Shown: positions 1 to 8,589, numbered from the stretch's first letter. The stretch is DNA of 17,039 nucleotides from an uncultured bacterium (GCA_948742005.1 CAPYQR010000002.1:13118-30156); one strand, 5' to 3'. Notes: generated by a model not told the origin, from the sequence alone. Program-made: numbers and translations.

Positions 1-509
1 ATTGGGCGCTTGTTGAAATTTTGGAAAATCATTGCAAAACAAAGGATGTTTTGCTTTTGGATTATATTTTGCCTGTTATGGGTAATAAAATCATTGAATT
101 TCATGTTGATAAAATTGTGATGAATGAGATTTCTCAAAGAATGTATCTTTACGGAATGCTAAAAGGCGGGTATGATTTTTTTGAACTTCCTATTGAGCGA
201 ATTTATATGGTTAAAAAGGTTTTAAGAAAAAATGTGAAGTTTGATTTTCGTCCTTGTGTTGTAAAATATATAGTTTCAAATTCAGCATTTAAAAAAACAT
301 CATTAGTTGAAAACGAAACAATTGTAAAACAAGATAAACACTACACAACTATCCGTACCCCTGTGGTTAATGAGTTTGAGTTGGTTCAAAGATTACTGCA
401 TTTTTGTCCTGAATTATATTATATAAGCGAGGGTAAAATAAAAAATTTGGTTAAAGAAAAACTGGAAAATTTAAAAGCGAATTATGACACAAAATCAATC
501 GATAAATAA
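1..509 (+). CDS. WYL-domain transcriptional regulator, C-terminal part (cut by window edge)
   Basis: The reading frame is open from the first bases of the window (a Trp-Ala-Leu-Val-Glu stretch precedes the TTG at 21), so the gene starts upstream and only the last ~168 residues are seen. Two regions fit the effector half of WYL regulators. The first is a beta-rich segment with a YLYG stretch followed by an 'F-ELP-I-ERIY' strand, as in the WYL domain. The second is a C-terminal segment, 'NEFELVQRLLHF', then a proline and a helix rich in Lys/Glu, typical of the WCX extension. WYL proteins are DNA-binding regulators whose WYL domain senses a ligand, in some cases single-stranded nucleic acid. The N-terminal helix-turn-helix would lie outside the window. 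The 3' end overlaps the next gene, also WYL-like, by 26 bases, so the two are probably co-translated. The family call is from motif pattern only. Confidence 0.7.
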   Translation, partial: WALVEILENHCKTKDVLLLDYILPVMGNKIIEFHVDKIVMNEISQRMYLYGMLKGGYDFFELPIERIYMVKKVLRKNVKFDFRPCVVKYIVSNSAFKKTSLVENETIVKQDKHYTTIRTPVVNEFELVQRLLHFCPELYYISEGKIKNLVKEKLENLKANYDTKSIDK

Positions 510-1374
510 AAGTTCAATAAGAATTTTGAAACTCTTGTTAAATAAATCTTTAACAAGAGAAGAAATTATCAAAATTCTTGAAATAAAGCCTGTGACTTTC
601 TTTAAAAATATAAGCCTTTTGATTGATGCGGGATTTCATCTTGAAAAACAGGAGCGAAAATATAAAATTGCTTCTTTTTCAAATATTGCGCAATATTCTC
701 ATTTAAATCTTGATATGATGGCGCATATTTTGACTTTGGCATCAAATCTTTTATCAAAAAATAAGGTAAAAATTTTATTGCATATAATGCGAAAACTCTT
801 GTTTTTGGGTGATGAAAAATCCTGGGAATATTTTTATGAAAAGCTTGATTTTTTTAATGAAATTGATTGCAGTAATAAATATGAAGAACTTTTGGAGCTT
901 TTTGAAACATATAAAGAAAACAAAATGCAGATTTTTGTTACGACCGATGATTTGATTGAATATTGTTTAGAGCCTGTGGAATATTTTCTGCGCGGAAAAA
1001 GCTTGATTTTTCTTTTTAATAATTGTTATTGTGAAAAAAGAATTGAGCTTGATGCTGAAAAAATTAAAAAAATTGTTCCTGCAAACAAGAGAATAAAACA
1101 TGATGTTACAAGAAATTCAACAATATTTGAATTAACGGGAAGATTAGCAAAAACCTATCTTTTAAAAGGTGAAGAAATTTTAAAAGAATCAAAAAATAAC
1201 AGGATGGTTGTGATAAATTATGATACGGATAAAAAAAATCTTTTCAAAAGGCTTTTAAGATATCAATCTTTGTGTGAAATTATTTTATCTGCTGAAGATA
1301 GAAAAGAGTTTAAAAAATTAATTGAAAAATCACTTGATAATATTGAAAGATTCCAAGATAATAATATTAAATGA
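484..1374 (+). CDS. HTH-WYL-like transcriptional regulator, diverged
   Basis: A 296-residue soluble protein that I read as a second WYL-type regulator. Residues ~10-62 have a winged-helix pattern: 'SIRILKLLL', a second helix 'REEIIKIL', a recognition-type helix around 'VTFFKNISLL', and a wing ending 'ERKYKI'. The middle (~70-150) is helical. Residues ~155-220 are a beta-rich WYL-like segment in which the WYL tripeptide itself is not conserved (it reads SLIF). The end (~250-290) has the WCX pattern 'LFKRLLRY' followed by a Lys/Glu helix. The ATG at 484 lies inside the upstream regulator gene (26-base overlap) and lacks a strong Shine-Dalgarno site, which fits translational coupling. Tandem WYL genes recall PafB/PafC of Actinobacteria, which act as a pair in the DNA-damage response; that this pair does so is inference. 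Confidence 0.65.
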   Translation: MTQNQSINKSSIRILKLLLNKSLTREEIIKILEIKPVTFFKNISLLIDAGFHLEKQERKYKIASFSNIAQYSHLNLDMMAHILTLASNLLSKNKVKILLHIMRKLLFLGDEKSWEYFYEKLDFFNEIDCSNKYEELLELFETYKENKMQIFVTTDDLIEYCLEPVEYFLRGKSLIFLFNNCYCEKRIELDAEKIKKIVPANKRIKHDVTRNSTIFELTGRLAKTYLLKGEEILKESKNNRMVVINYDTDKKNLFKRLLRYQSLCEIILSAEDRKEFKKLIEKSLDNIERFQDNNIK

Positions 1375-1673
1375 AAAAAGAATTAAAATATTTTATAACA
1401 GGTACATTTTTTTTATTTTTTGCATTATTTGCAATAACGCTTCTGCCTGTTGTTTTCAGGATTTTTAAAATCAATATCGCTAATTATATTTTTGCTGAGA
1501 TTGAATTTTTATTTTTGATTTTGTGCGGAATATTTTATTTATTTTCAATGAAGCATTATAGCGCTCAGCTTATTTCTTTTGCTATGTTCGGGGCTTTGTA
1601 TTTTGTATTTTTCAGGTTCTATATCTACATCATCCAGTGTTTTAAAATGATTTTATCAAGTCTTTTTTTGTAA
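1371..1673 (+). CDS. small hydrophobic membrane protein, unknown function
   Basis: A 100-residue protein made almost entirely of hydrophobic residues, with about three membrane-spanning stretches (roughly residues 8-30, 36-58 and 65-92) separated by short Lys/Arg/His-containing loops such as 'KINIAN' and 'SMKHYS'. The start ATG shares an ATGA with the stop of the upstream regulator, so it is probably translated from the same message. No family is recognised. Its last 49 bases overlap the end of the convergent nuclease gene on the other strand. The strong Phe content partly reflects T-rich DNA, so a chance reading frame is possible, but the coupling to the upstream gene and the regular membrane pattern favour a real gene. 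Confidence 0.5.
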   Translation: MKKELKYFITGTFFLFFALFAITLLPVVFRIFKINIANYIFAEIEFLFLILCGIFYLFSMKHYSAQLISFAMFGALYFVFFRFYIYIIQCFKMILSSLFL

Positions 1674-2251
1674 AAATCACTGTTTTTAAATTCAACATCA
1701 ACAAACTCAAGCTTTTCGATTGATAAATATCTGATTTTTAAATTTTGTGTTTTAAAAATTTTATTTGCGCAAAATAAATAAACGATGCTTTGTAAATCAT
1801 CTTGTGCTTCTTTGGGAATATTAAGTGTTTTCCAGTCGTAAATTGTGATTTTTCTTTCTTGTGTGTTTGATTTGCAATTTTCCATTATTGCATCAAAACG
1901 TCCTGTTAAATAATAGGGTTTGTTGAATGAATCGGCGGTTAAATTTTCTTTAATTAAAAAAGGATATTCTGTTTTTATAAATTGATTTTTTTCTTGTAAA
2001 ATGTTTGAATCAAGATAGCTTTTTAAATTTTGCCAGATTTTTAATTCTTTTTCGTTTAAATCAAACGTTAATTTTGAAATATCGAAATTTTTTATATAAA
2101 AACAAATTAAACTGTGGAATTTTTGTCCTTGAATTGCTCTTTGGTCTTTTTTTCTGTAGAAGAGGTTGTAAATATATTTGTTTTCAAATTCGGCTGCGCT
2201 TATATCAAGAATTTTTAGAGAATTTGCGCTAAAAGTATCTGTTTTTTTCAT
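1625..2251 (-). CDS. stand-alone PD-(D/E)XK nuclease, RecB/AddB/Cas4-like
   Basis: A single-domain nuclease of 208 residues counted from the ATG at 2251. It shows the RecB-type nuclease pattern in order: 'GQKFH' (His46), 'KTEYPF' (Glu95), 'GRFDAI' (Asp120), 'IYDWKT' (Asp139, Lys141) and 'DDLQSIVYL' (Gln154, Tyr158). This matches the PDDEXK_1 fold at the C-termini of RecB, AddA and AddB and in Cas4. No four-cysteine iron-sulphur cluster is visible, unlike AddB or Cas4. The start lies one base after the stop of the helicase gene (TAA-A-ATG), with a GGAG about 15 bases before it, so translation is coupled. A TTG at 2284 would add 11 residues inside the helicase gene and is less likely. Neighbouring helicases lack a nuclease domain, so this protein probably supplies the nuclease to that complex. 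Confidence 0.8.
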   Translation of the reverse strand: MKKTDTFSANSLKILDISAAEFENKYIYNLFYRKKDQRAIQGQKFHSLICFYIKNFDISKLTFDLNEKELKIWQNLKSYLDSNILQEKNQFIKTEYPFLIKENLTADSFNKPYYLTGRFDAIMENCKSNTQERKITIYDWKTLNIPKEAQDDLQSIVYLFCANKIFKTQNLKIRYLSIEKLEFVDVEFKNSDFYKKRLDKIILKHWMM

Positions 2252-2252
2252 T

Positions 2253-5200
2253 TTAATCTTTTTTAACTCCTGCCAACCCTTCAAAAATTTCTGAATGTTT
2301 TGAATTTTTTAATTTGTTGAAAATCTTGTATTTATCTGATGTTGATAAATAAAGTTTTCTTTTTGCTCTTGTGATTCCGACATAAATGAGCCTGAAATTT
2401 TCTTCGATTATTTCTTTTTTGAGATTATATTCATCAGATTGGTTTTTCTTTATTTTTTCGTTGAATTTTGAGTTTTCTTTTAATTTAAATTCATCAATAT
2501 TAAAACACAAGTTGTCTTGTGATAATTCCGGAATAAAAACATAATCAAATTCGTCACCTTTTGATTTATGAAGTGTCATAATTTGAACAGTGTTTTCTTC
2601 AAGGTCTGATTTGGTGTTGTCGTTATATAATTTTATATTTGAAAAATTGCTGCGAAATTGAATCTCTCTTAGTTTTTTAACGGTTGCTTCAAAGGTTTTT
2701 TGTGTTAAGAATATTTTTTGTGCAATTGCTGAAATAAGTGAAATATTTGCTTCCCCTGGAGTGTTGTGAAAATAAAAATATCCGATTTCGCAGCAAAGGT
2801 CGTAAATTGAGCCGTAGTTTTTAAAAAGAAAATAAGAAATATCCCAATAAAAAGAATTATCGTAATCTTTTTCCAAGAATAAAGGTTTATTTAAGGTGTT
2901 TAATTTTTGAGCGTAGTTAATTGCTTCAATGTTGTATTTTTTTAATTGAAATAAAAATAAAGCTGTTTCATTTATTTTTTTAATATCATACGGGTCTGAT
3001 ATCATCTCCAGAATTAAAAGTATTGTTTTAAAGACAGGATTGTTTATAAAGGCATCTGAGTTGTTGAAAGTTTTGATTGAGTAATTCTTTAAAAGTTTTT
3101 CCCATTTTGCAATTGCAAAATTACTTCTTAAAAGAATTGCAAAATCAGCTCCCTTTTTTTCTTTTTCTTTTTCTTTAATGATTTCTTTTATTTTTTGTGC
3201 GGTGAAATCAATTTCTTCTTCTTCTGTTTCAAATAAGTTTTCTTCTACGGCAAATTTATCAATAATATTAACATTTTCCACCGGTTTCATAATAAGAGAA
3301 GAAAAAGGGTTGAAATTTTCTTTATTTGCCCATTTTACAACATCATTTGCGCAGTCTAAAACTCCTGTTGCGCAGCGTTGGCATCTGTCCATTTCTACGT
3401 TTTTGGAATTTTTCATAAATTCTCTAAAACCTTTAACATCGCTGTTTGTAAAAGTTGAAGTTATTGCTTGATTGATGTCGCCGCAGCGGATTATGTTTTT
3501 GTGTTTTCCGCCTAAAAGAGAAATTAGGTTTTGCTGGATAAAGCTTGAATCTTGCGCTTCGTCTTCAATTATTATTTTGACTAAATTTTGATAATATTCT
3601 AAAACATCACTATTTTCTTTTAAAAGTTTTAAACTTAAGCTTAAAAGGTCGTCATAATCGATTAAATTTTGTTCTTTTAGTTTTTTTTGGTACAAATTGA
3701 AAACATTTAAAAATAATTTGTTAGAACAATCATATTCTCCGTATTTTGCAAGTTCGTTTTTATAGGTTGAAATTGCGCTGTCATAAAGCGGGATTTTTTC
3801 GCTTTGAATTCCGAGCGAATAACAGATTTCGTTTAAAATTGCGCTTCGTTTTATTTCATCAATGATTTCAAAATCAAAATCAAGGTTTAGTTTTGAATAA
3901 TTGTTGTTTTCTTTAATGATTCTAAGCGCAAGTCCGTGAATCGTTGAGATATTTGGAAGTTCTTTCAGATTCGGGTATCTTTTTTTGATTCTTTCTTTGA
4001 AATTTCTTGCGGCAGACTCCATAAACGTTAAAACAAAAATATTTTTAGGTTCAATTTCGCCGATTTTTGGGGAATTGCTTAAAATTTCTTTTGATAATAT
4101 TTTTTCAATCAATAAAAGCATGATTGTTGTTTTGCCTGAGCCTGCCGTTGCGCTGACAGACATTAGACCGCCTTTGTAATTTAATACTTCCTGTTGGTCG
4201 GGGCGCGGGATGATTTTTGGGGATTTTTCATCTGTGGTTTTTGAATTATTTGAGTTAATATCAAAATCGGTTTCAAATTTATAAAATTTATCTATTCCTG
4301 AAAAATTTTCTAACCCTAATGAATCATAAGAGCTTGAATAAAGATAGATTTTGTCTGCTAAAAGATAAGCTTTGTAAAGTAATCTTGCGCTTCTGTCTTT
4401 TGTTAATTCAATATTATCAGATAGTTCAAAACTTTCTTTTGTCCAGCTTTTTTGCATTACCCAGGCGTTATACAAAGGTCCGATATCTTGTTTTAGCCAA
4501 TTGTCATTATTAATATCAAGATAAAAATGATATTTTGCGCATATTGAATAATCAATTATTTTTTGAATTGATGAAACAATGATGGAGTCTTCTTCAATTT
4601 CATCATCAGATAAGGGATTTTCTGAAATTATTGTATTTTCAAGCTGGATTATGAGTTCTTCATTATCAACTTTTTCAAAAACATCCTCAAAGTCATAAAT
4701 TTGTTTTAGAAGCTGGTTGATTTTTATAATGTCTTTTGCAATTTCTTTTTCTGGTTTTATAAATTTATCAATAATTTCAAAAAACTGTGTTGATAATTTT
4801 TCTTGGTTTATTTTTTCAATTAAATCTAAAAGATTTTTAAAATCTTCATTGTTTTTTTGGTTTGATTTTTCTTTTAATAAATCAAGAAAGCAAATCCCCT
4901 CCATTTGTCTTTTGAACTTGTATTCTTGAATAAATTGAAGAGTGATTTCGCCGTTAAATTTTAAAAGTTCAATCATAATCCCTTTTAGAGAATAGGGTGA
5001 AATATCTTTGTTTTTTTTATCGTTAATTATTTTTAAAAATTCTAAAATATAACAAATCAGTCTGTTTTGGTTTAATTTTTCGTTTTTTGAAAGAAAATTG
5101 AATTTTAAATTGCTTTTTTCCAGACTGCTTTTTAAGAACTCATCGCACACGGGGGTAATAAGGGCGATTTCATTATAACTTGTGCCGTTGTTTAAAAGTT

Positions 5201-6128
5201 TTTTGATTTCGCAAACGACATCTTCAATCATTTCGTTTCTTCGCAAAAAACTTCTTTGTTCAATGTTTTCAAGTTTGATAAGTTCGTTATTATTTATACA
5301 GTTAAAGATTTTTTGCGCATTTTTTGTTTTATTATTATCTTCGTTATTGATTTTAAGCGCTTTTTCGTTTAATAACTCTTCAAAATCAACATTTATTGCC
5401 CCTAAATATCCTAAACGTGAAGAACCCAGGGAATCGTATCCGATGAAGAATTTTTTAATATCTTTTTTTATATATTTTAAATATTCAACAAGCGCGGGTG
5501 TGATTTCATCTCCATCATCCAAAAAAACATATTCAAATTCGTTTTTTAAATTTTTATACAGGTATTCAAAAAGATTAATTTGTCTGATGTAATCAAATGC
5601 GCGTTTTTGGATTGTTTTAAGTTTGTATTTATTAATTGCCAGGTTGATTTCTTCGCTATAGCTTTCTTGAAGAATGTTTTCGCGTATTGTGATTTCTTCT
5701 TTAGTGAGTGCGTTAAGGTTAATTAGTGAATATCTGCGCAAAAGCTGATGAAGCAAGCTTGTTTTAGAGTTATAACCCGTAAAATCAACTTCTTGTGTGC
5801 AATTTTTAAAAATATATTGGCTGACTTCCAAGCCGCATAAATTCGGCATTATTTTAACATTATTTTTATCTTTAATTGAATTTTCTATTATTGCCCAGTT
5901 TTCGCTGACAAAATTATAAATCAAACCCCAAAAGCTGTAAATTTTAAGATTTCCAATGTTTCCAAAATCCATTTTATCTTTCAGCGTGTTGATAAATTCT
6001 TTTTTCTTTTTTGAATTTTGGACGATGACAAGAATTTTTTCGCTTTCAACATTGTTTTTCAATAAATTAACATATTCATTGATTAGAATTTTTGTTCTGT
6101 TTGTGGTGGAGTTTGCATTGATTAACAT
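2253..6128 (-). CDS. AddB-like / UvrD-like double helicase (SF1), RecBCD/AddAB-type
   Basis: A 1291-residue protein containing two superfamily-1 helicase folds in tandem. The C-terminal half (~640-1291) is intact: Walker A 'ATAGSGKTT' with Lys666, motif Ia 'VLTFMESAARNFKERI', 'STIHGLALRII', Walker B 'EDEAQD' (Asp856-Asp860), motif III 'RCGDINQAI', motif V 'TLHKSKGDEFDYV' and motif VI 'YVGITRAKRKLYL' near 1250. The N-terminal half (~1-600) follows the same order in decayed form. The Walker A position reads 'NANSTTNRTK' with no GKT; then come 'IYSFWGLIYNF' and 'LDDGDE' (204-208) where DEAQD is expected. It ends with 'YKAYLLADKIYLYSSS', resembling a late helicase motif. Such a dead helicase half is typical of AddB and RecC. 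No nuclease domain is present at either end; the next gene encodes one. Likely role: unwinding double-strand ends for recombination. It begins 35 bases after priA. The helicase call is strong; the AddB assignment of the N-terminal half is inference. Confidence 0.85.
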   Translation of the reverse strand: MLINANSTTNRTKILINEYVNLLKNNVESEKILVIVQNSKKKKEFINTLKDKMDFGNIGNLKIYSFWGLIYNFVSENWAIIENSIKDKNNVKIMPNLCGLEVSQYIFKNCTQEVDFTGYNSKTSLLHQLLRRYSLINLNALTKEEITIRENILQESYSEEINLAINKYKLKTIQKRAFDYIRQINLFEYLYKNLKNEFEYVFLDDGDEITPALVEYLKYIKKDIKKFFIGYDSLGSSRLGYLGAINVDFEELLNEKALKINNEDNNKTKNAQKIFNCINNNELIKLENIEQRSFLRRNEMIEDVVCEIKKLLNNGTSYNEIALITPVCDEFLKSSLEKSNLKFNFLSKNEKLNQNRLICYILEFLKIINDKKNKDISPYSLKGIMIELLKFNGEITLQFIQEYKFKRQMEGICFLDLLKEKSNQKNNEDFKNLLDLIEKINQEKLSTQFFEIIDKFIKPEKEIAKDIIKINQLLKQIYDFEDVFEKVDNEELIIQLENTIISENPLSDDEIEEDSIIVSSIQKIIDYSICAKYHFYLDINNDNWLKQDIGPLYNAWVMQKSWTKESFELSDNIELTKDRSARLLYKAYLLADKIYLYSSSYDSLGLENFSGIDKFYKFETDFDINSNNSKTTDEKSPKIIPRPDQQEVLNYKGGLMSVSATAGSGKTTIMLLLIEKILSKEILSNSPKIGEIEPKNIFVLTFMESAARNFKERIKKRYPNLKELPNISTIHGLALRIIKENNNYSKLNLDFDFEIIDEIKRSAILNEICYSLGIQSEKIPLYDSAISTYKNELAKYGEYDCSNKLFLNVFNLYQKKLKEQNLIDYDDLLSLSLKLLKENSDVLEYYQNLVKIIIEDEAQDSSFIQQNLISLLGGKHKNIIRCGDINQAITSTFTNSDVKGFREFMKNSKNVEMDRCQRCATGVLDCANDVVKWANKENFNPFSSLIMKPVENVNIIDKFAVEENLFETEEEEIDFTAQKIKEIIKEKEKEKKGADFAILLRSNFAIAKWEKLLKNYSIKTFNNSDAFINNPVFKTILLILEMISDPYDIKKINETALFLFQLKKYNIEAINYAQKLNTLNKPLFLEKDYDNSFYWDISYFLFKNYGSIYDLCCEIGYFYFHNTPGEANISLISAIAQKIFLTQKTFEATVKKLREIQFRSNFSNIKLYNDNTKSDLEENTVQIMTLHKSKGDEFDYVFIPELSQDNLCFNIDEFKLKENSKFNEKIKKNQSDEYNLKKEIIEENFRLIYVGITRAKRKLYLSTSDKYKIFNKLKNSKHSEIFEGLAGVKKD

Positions 6129-6163
6129 TTTTTAAATTTTGCCTTTTTATTGAAATTTGGATT

Positions 6164-8218
6164 TTATAAAATGTCTGATGGGTCAATGTCGACGATTAAT
6201 TTAATGTCTTGAGGCAGTTTTATTGATTTTATGAATCTTAAAATTGTTTTGTGTCCTAAATCTCTTATTTTATTTTTAATAAGGATATTAAACCTGTATT
6301 CTTCTTTGATTTTATTAATAACACAGGGGCTTGGGCCTAAAACAAGAATTGTTTCATCCAGTGATAATTTTTTAAGATATTCACTTAAATGAAGTTCAAT
6401 TTCAAGAGCGGATTTTTCCGCGCGGTATTCGTTTTTGCAAGACAAAATAAGCCGAATCATTTTTGAAAAAGGAGGATATTCAAACATTTCTCTTGATTGC
6501 ATTTCGTTGTTGTAAAAGCTTTCGTAGTCTTGTTTTTGAGCATCTTTTAAAAAGATATTTTCTTCGTTATATGTTTGGAAAATAACTTTTCCCTTGTCGT
6601 CCCCTCTGCCTGAACGTCCTGCAACTTGTGTAAGGATTGAAAAGCCGCGTTCGGAGCTTCTATAATCAGGCAGATTGAAACTTAAATCAGCATTAATTAC
6701 GCCCACAAGTGTAACGTTTTTGTTGTCTAATCCTTTTGCAATCATCTGTGTGCCGATTAGGATATCAATTTCTTTGTTTTGGAATTTTTTTAAGATTTCG
6801 ATGTGTTCATTTTTCTTTGAAAGACTGTCAGAATCAAGCCGTGCGATTGTGTAGTCTTTGAAAATTTCGCGTGCTTGAATTTCAACTTTCTGGCTTCCTG
6901 TTCCGAAATTTTCCAGAGCTTCTGAAGAGCATTTCGGGCATTTTATAGGTGCTTTTAATTTTGAATTGCAATAATGACATTTGTATGAATTTGTCTGTGA
7001 ATGATAGATTAAAGGGATTGCGCATTTTGAACATTCAACAACTTCACCGCATTCAAGACATTGTGTGTAAGAGCTGAAGCCTCTGCGGTTAATTAGAAAT
7101 ATTACTTGATGACCATTTTTTATTGTTTCTTCGACATTTTTTATTAATGTTCTTGAAAAAAGTGTGAAGTTTTTTTCTGCTCGTTCTTCTCTCATATCAA
7201 CGGTTATAACCTTGGGCAGTGTTGCGTTGTTGTATCTGTTTTTGAGGGTAAAAAGAGAATTTGTATTTATTGCTTCGTAATAACTTTCAATCGAGGGTGT
7301 GGCAGAACCTAAGACAAGTCTGCAGTCGTAAAGTTCGCAAAGTTTTTTGGCAACGTCGCGCGCGTTGTAGCGCGGGTTGGGCATTGTTTGTTTGTAGCTT
7401 GAATCATGTTCTTCATCAATTATAATCAGACCTAAATTTTGAATTGGGGCAAAAACTGCACTCCTTGCTCCGAATAAAATTTTGATTTCATTGTTTCTTA
7501 ATTTTGTCCAGGTTTCATATTTTTCCGCTTCTGTAATTGAGCTGTGCCAGATTGCAATAGAGTCTGCGCCGAAACGTTCAATTGAGCGCATTGTTAATTG
7601 TGAAACAAGAGCGATTTCGGGTGCAAGGAAAATTACGTTTTTCCCTTTTGAAATTGTATCTTCAATCAGCTTGAAATAAATTTCTGTTTTGCCTGAACCT
7701 GTAATTCCGTATAAAAGCGAGGTTTTTGCGTTTATTTTGTTGATTTCATTATAAATTTTCAGCTGTTCGTTTGATAATTCATTATTTTTTGAGACCTTGC
7801 CGTTGTCGGATTCTTCGTTGTCAAAGATTTTATTTTTAATTTTTGGTTTTCTATATTTTTTAACGTTTTTTTCGAAGAATTTTTGCGGAAGCGCAGTATT
7901 TAAAACAGTTTGAATGTCGCAAAAGTAATAATTTGAAACCCAGTCTAACAGTGTTAAATATTCAGGTGAAAAAAGAGGATTATGCTCTAAAATTTCGTTA
8001 ATTTCTTTTGCTTTGATTCCTTGTTCTAAATATGAGCTGAAGCCTACGATGTAGGCTTTTAAATCTTCTTTTCTTCTTCCGAAAGGAACACTTACTGCTT
8101 GACCTATTTTGATTTTTTCTTTGAGGGTGTCAGGAATCAAGTAGGAGAATGTTTTTGAGCCTAATTTATTAATATCGACAAGAACTTGAGCATATTTTGG
8201 GGTGGTTTTTGGGCTCAT
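6164..8218 (-). CDS. priA: primosomal protein N', replication restart helicase PriA
   Basis: PriA binds stalled or recombined forks and reloads the replicative helicase. The 684-residue protein (E. coli 732) has the full layout. An N-terminal 3'-DNA-binding domain (~1-105) contains 'VSVPFGRR'. Walker A is 'GITGSGKTEIYF' with Lys177, and Walker B is 'DEEHD' at 268-272. A zinc-binding insert has paired cysteines in 'CLECGEVVECSKC' and 'CHYCNS...CPKC'. Then come 'ILIGTQMIAKGLD' and the motif VI segment 'QVAGRSGRG'. The C-terminal domain includes 'EMFEYPPFSKM' and 'VLGPSPCVINKI'. The ATG overlaps the stop of the small exported-protein gene (TAATG), with GGAG about 11 bases upstream. The AddAB-like helicase and nuclease follow, so fork restart and end resection appear to be co-expressed. 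Confidence 0.97.
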   Translation of the reverse strand: MSPKTTPKYAQVLVDINKLGSKTFSYLIPDTLKEKIKIGQAVSVPFGRRKEDLKAYIVGFSSYLEQGIKAKEINEILEHNPLFSPEYLTLLDWVSNYYFCDIQTVLNTALPQKFFEKNVKKYRKPKIKNKIFDNEESDNGKVSKNNELSNEQLKIYNEINKINAKTSLLYGITGSGKTEIYFKLIEDTISKGKNVIFLAPEIALVSQLTMRSIERFGADSIAIWHSSITEAEKYETWTKLRNNEIKILFGARSAVFAPIQNLGLIIIDEEHDSSYKQTMPNPRYNARDVAKKLCELYDCRLVLGSATPSIESYYEAINTNSLFTLKNRYNNATLPKVITVDMREERAEKNFTLFSRTLIKNVEETIKNGHQVIFLINRRGFSSYTQCLECGEVVECSKCAIPLIYHSQTNSYKCHYCNSKLKAPIKCPKCSSEALENFGTGSQKVEIQAREIFKDYTIARLDSDSLSKKNEHIEILKKFQNKEIDILIGTQMIAKGLDNKNVTLVGVINADLSFNLPDYRSSERGFSILTQVAGRSGRGDDKGKVIFQTYNEENIFLKDAQKQDYESFYNNEMQSREMFEYPPFSKMIRLILSCKNEYRAEKSALEIELHLSEYLKKLSLDETILVLGPSPCVINKIKEEYRFNILIKNKIRDLGHKTILRFIKSIKLPQDIKLIVDIDPSDIL

Positions 8219-8589
8219 TATTTAACTTGCTCCATTTTTGGATATTTTAATTTATTGTCGATTGAAGCAAATACGCTTTTTGCAACATCAATTGCGTTTG
8301 TGTAGTCGCTGTTTTGAGGAAGTATTTTTATTTCTGTTTGGTTTTTGTATTTTTTTGTTAATGTTAAAAGGTAGAATTTTTGCCCTTGTGCAAAAAGAAT
8401 GTATCCGTTTTTGGATTGAATTTCGCTTAAATTGAATTTATTTGAAGAACTGAGTGCGGAAATTGCGCTCATAAAAAGAATATCTGGTTCTTGCGGGTAA
8501 ATTTTGTAACAATCATCAATATTTGAAGCATAAGCTGATGTAAAAAAAACAGCTATTGATAAAATTAAAAGTTTTATTTTTCTTGCCAT
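8218..8589 (-). CDS. small exported protein of unknown function between polA and priA
   Basis: A 123-residue protein with a clear N-terminal signal peptide: positive 'MARKIK', a hydrophobic core 'LLILSIAVFF' and a cleavage-like 'SAYA' before Ser22. The mature part (~100 residues) has alternating strands and helices, for example 'NGYILFAQGQKFYLLTLTKK', and a single cysteine (Cys27). No family is recognised. It would be periplasmic or surface-exposed. The start lies 16 bases inside the end of polA, with GGGG about 7 bases upstream, and its stop overlaps the priA start (TAATG), so it is translationally locked between two DNA-replication genes. No link to DNA metabolism can be seen in the sequence; co-expression may simply balance growth and envelope functions. 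Confidence 0.75.
   Translation of the reverse strand: MARKIKLLILSIAVFFTSAYASNIDDCYKIYPQEPDILFMSAISALSSSNKFNLSEIQSKNGYILFAQGQKFYLLTLTKKYKNQTEIKILPQNSDYTNAIDVAKSVFASIDNKLKYPKMEQVK

Noticed and set aside
2249..2284. Programmed frameshift joining the helicase and nuclease into one protein across the A-rich AAAAAAG before the helicase stop
   Set aside because: The heptamer is not in the phase needed for a -1 slip and a -1 shift meets a stop; the nuclease has its own ATG one base after the stop with a GGAG upstream. Slippage by loss of one A remains possible but is not needed.
5182..5592. 136-residue plus-strand open frame opposite the helicase gene
   Set aside because: Composition (Ser/Phe/Leu/Lys) is what the complement of AT-rich coding DNA gives; the opposite strand encodes clear helicase-fold protein.
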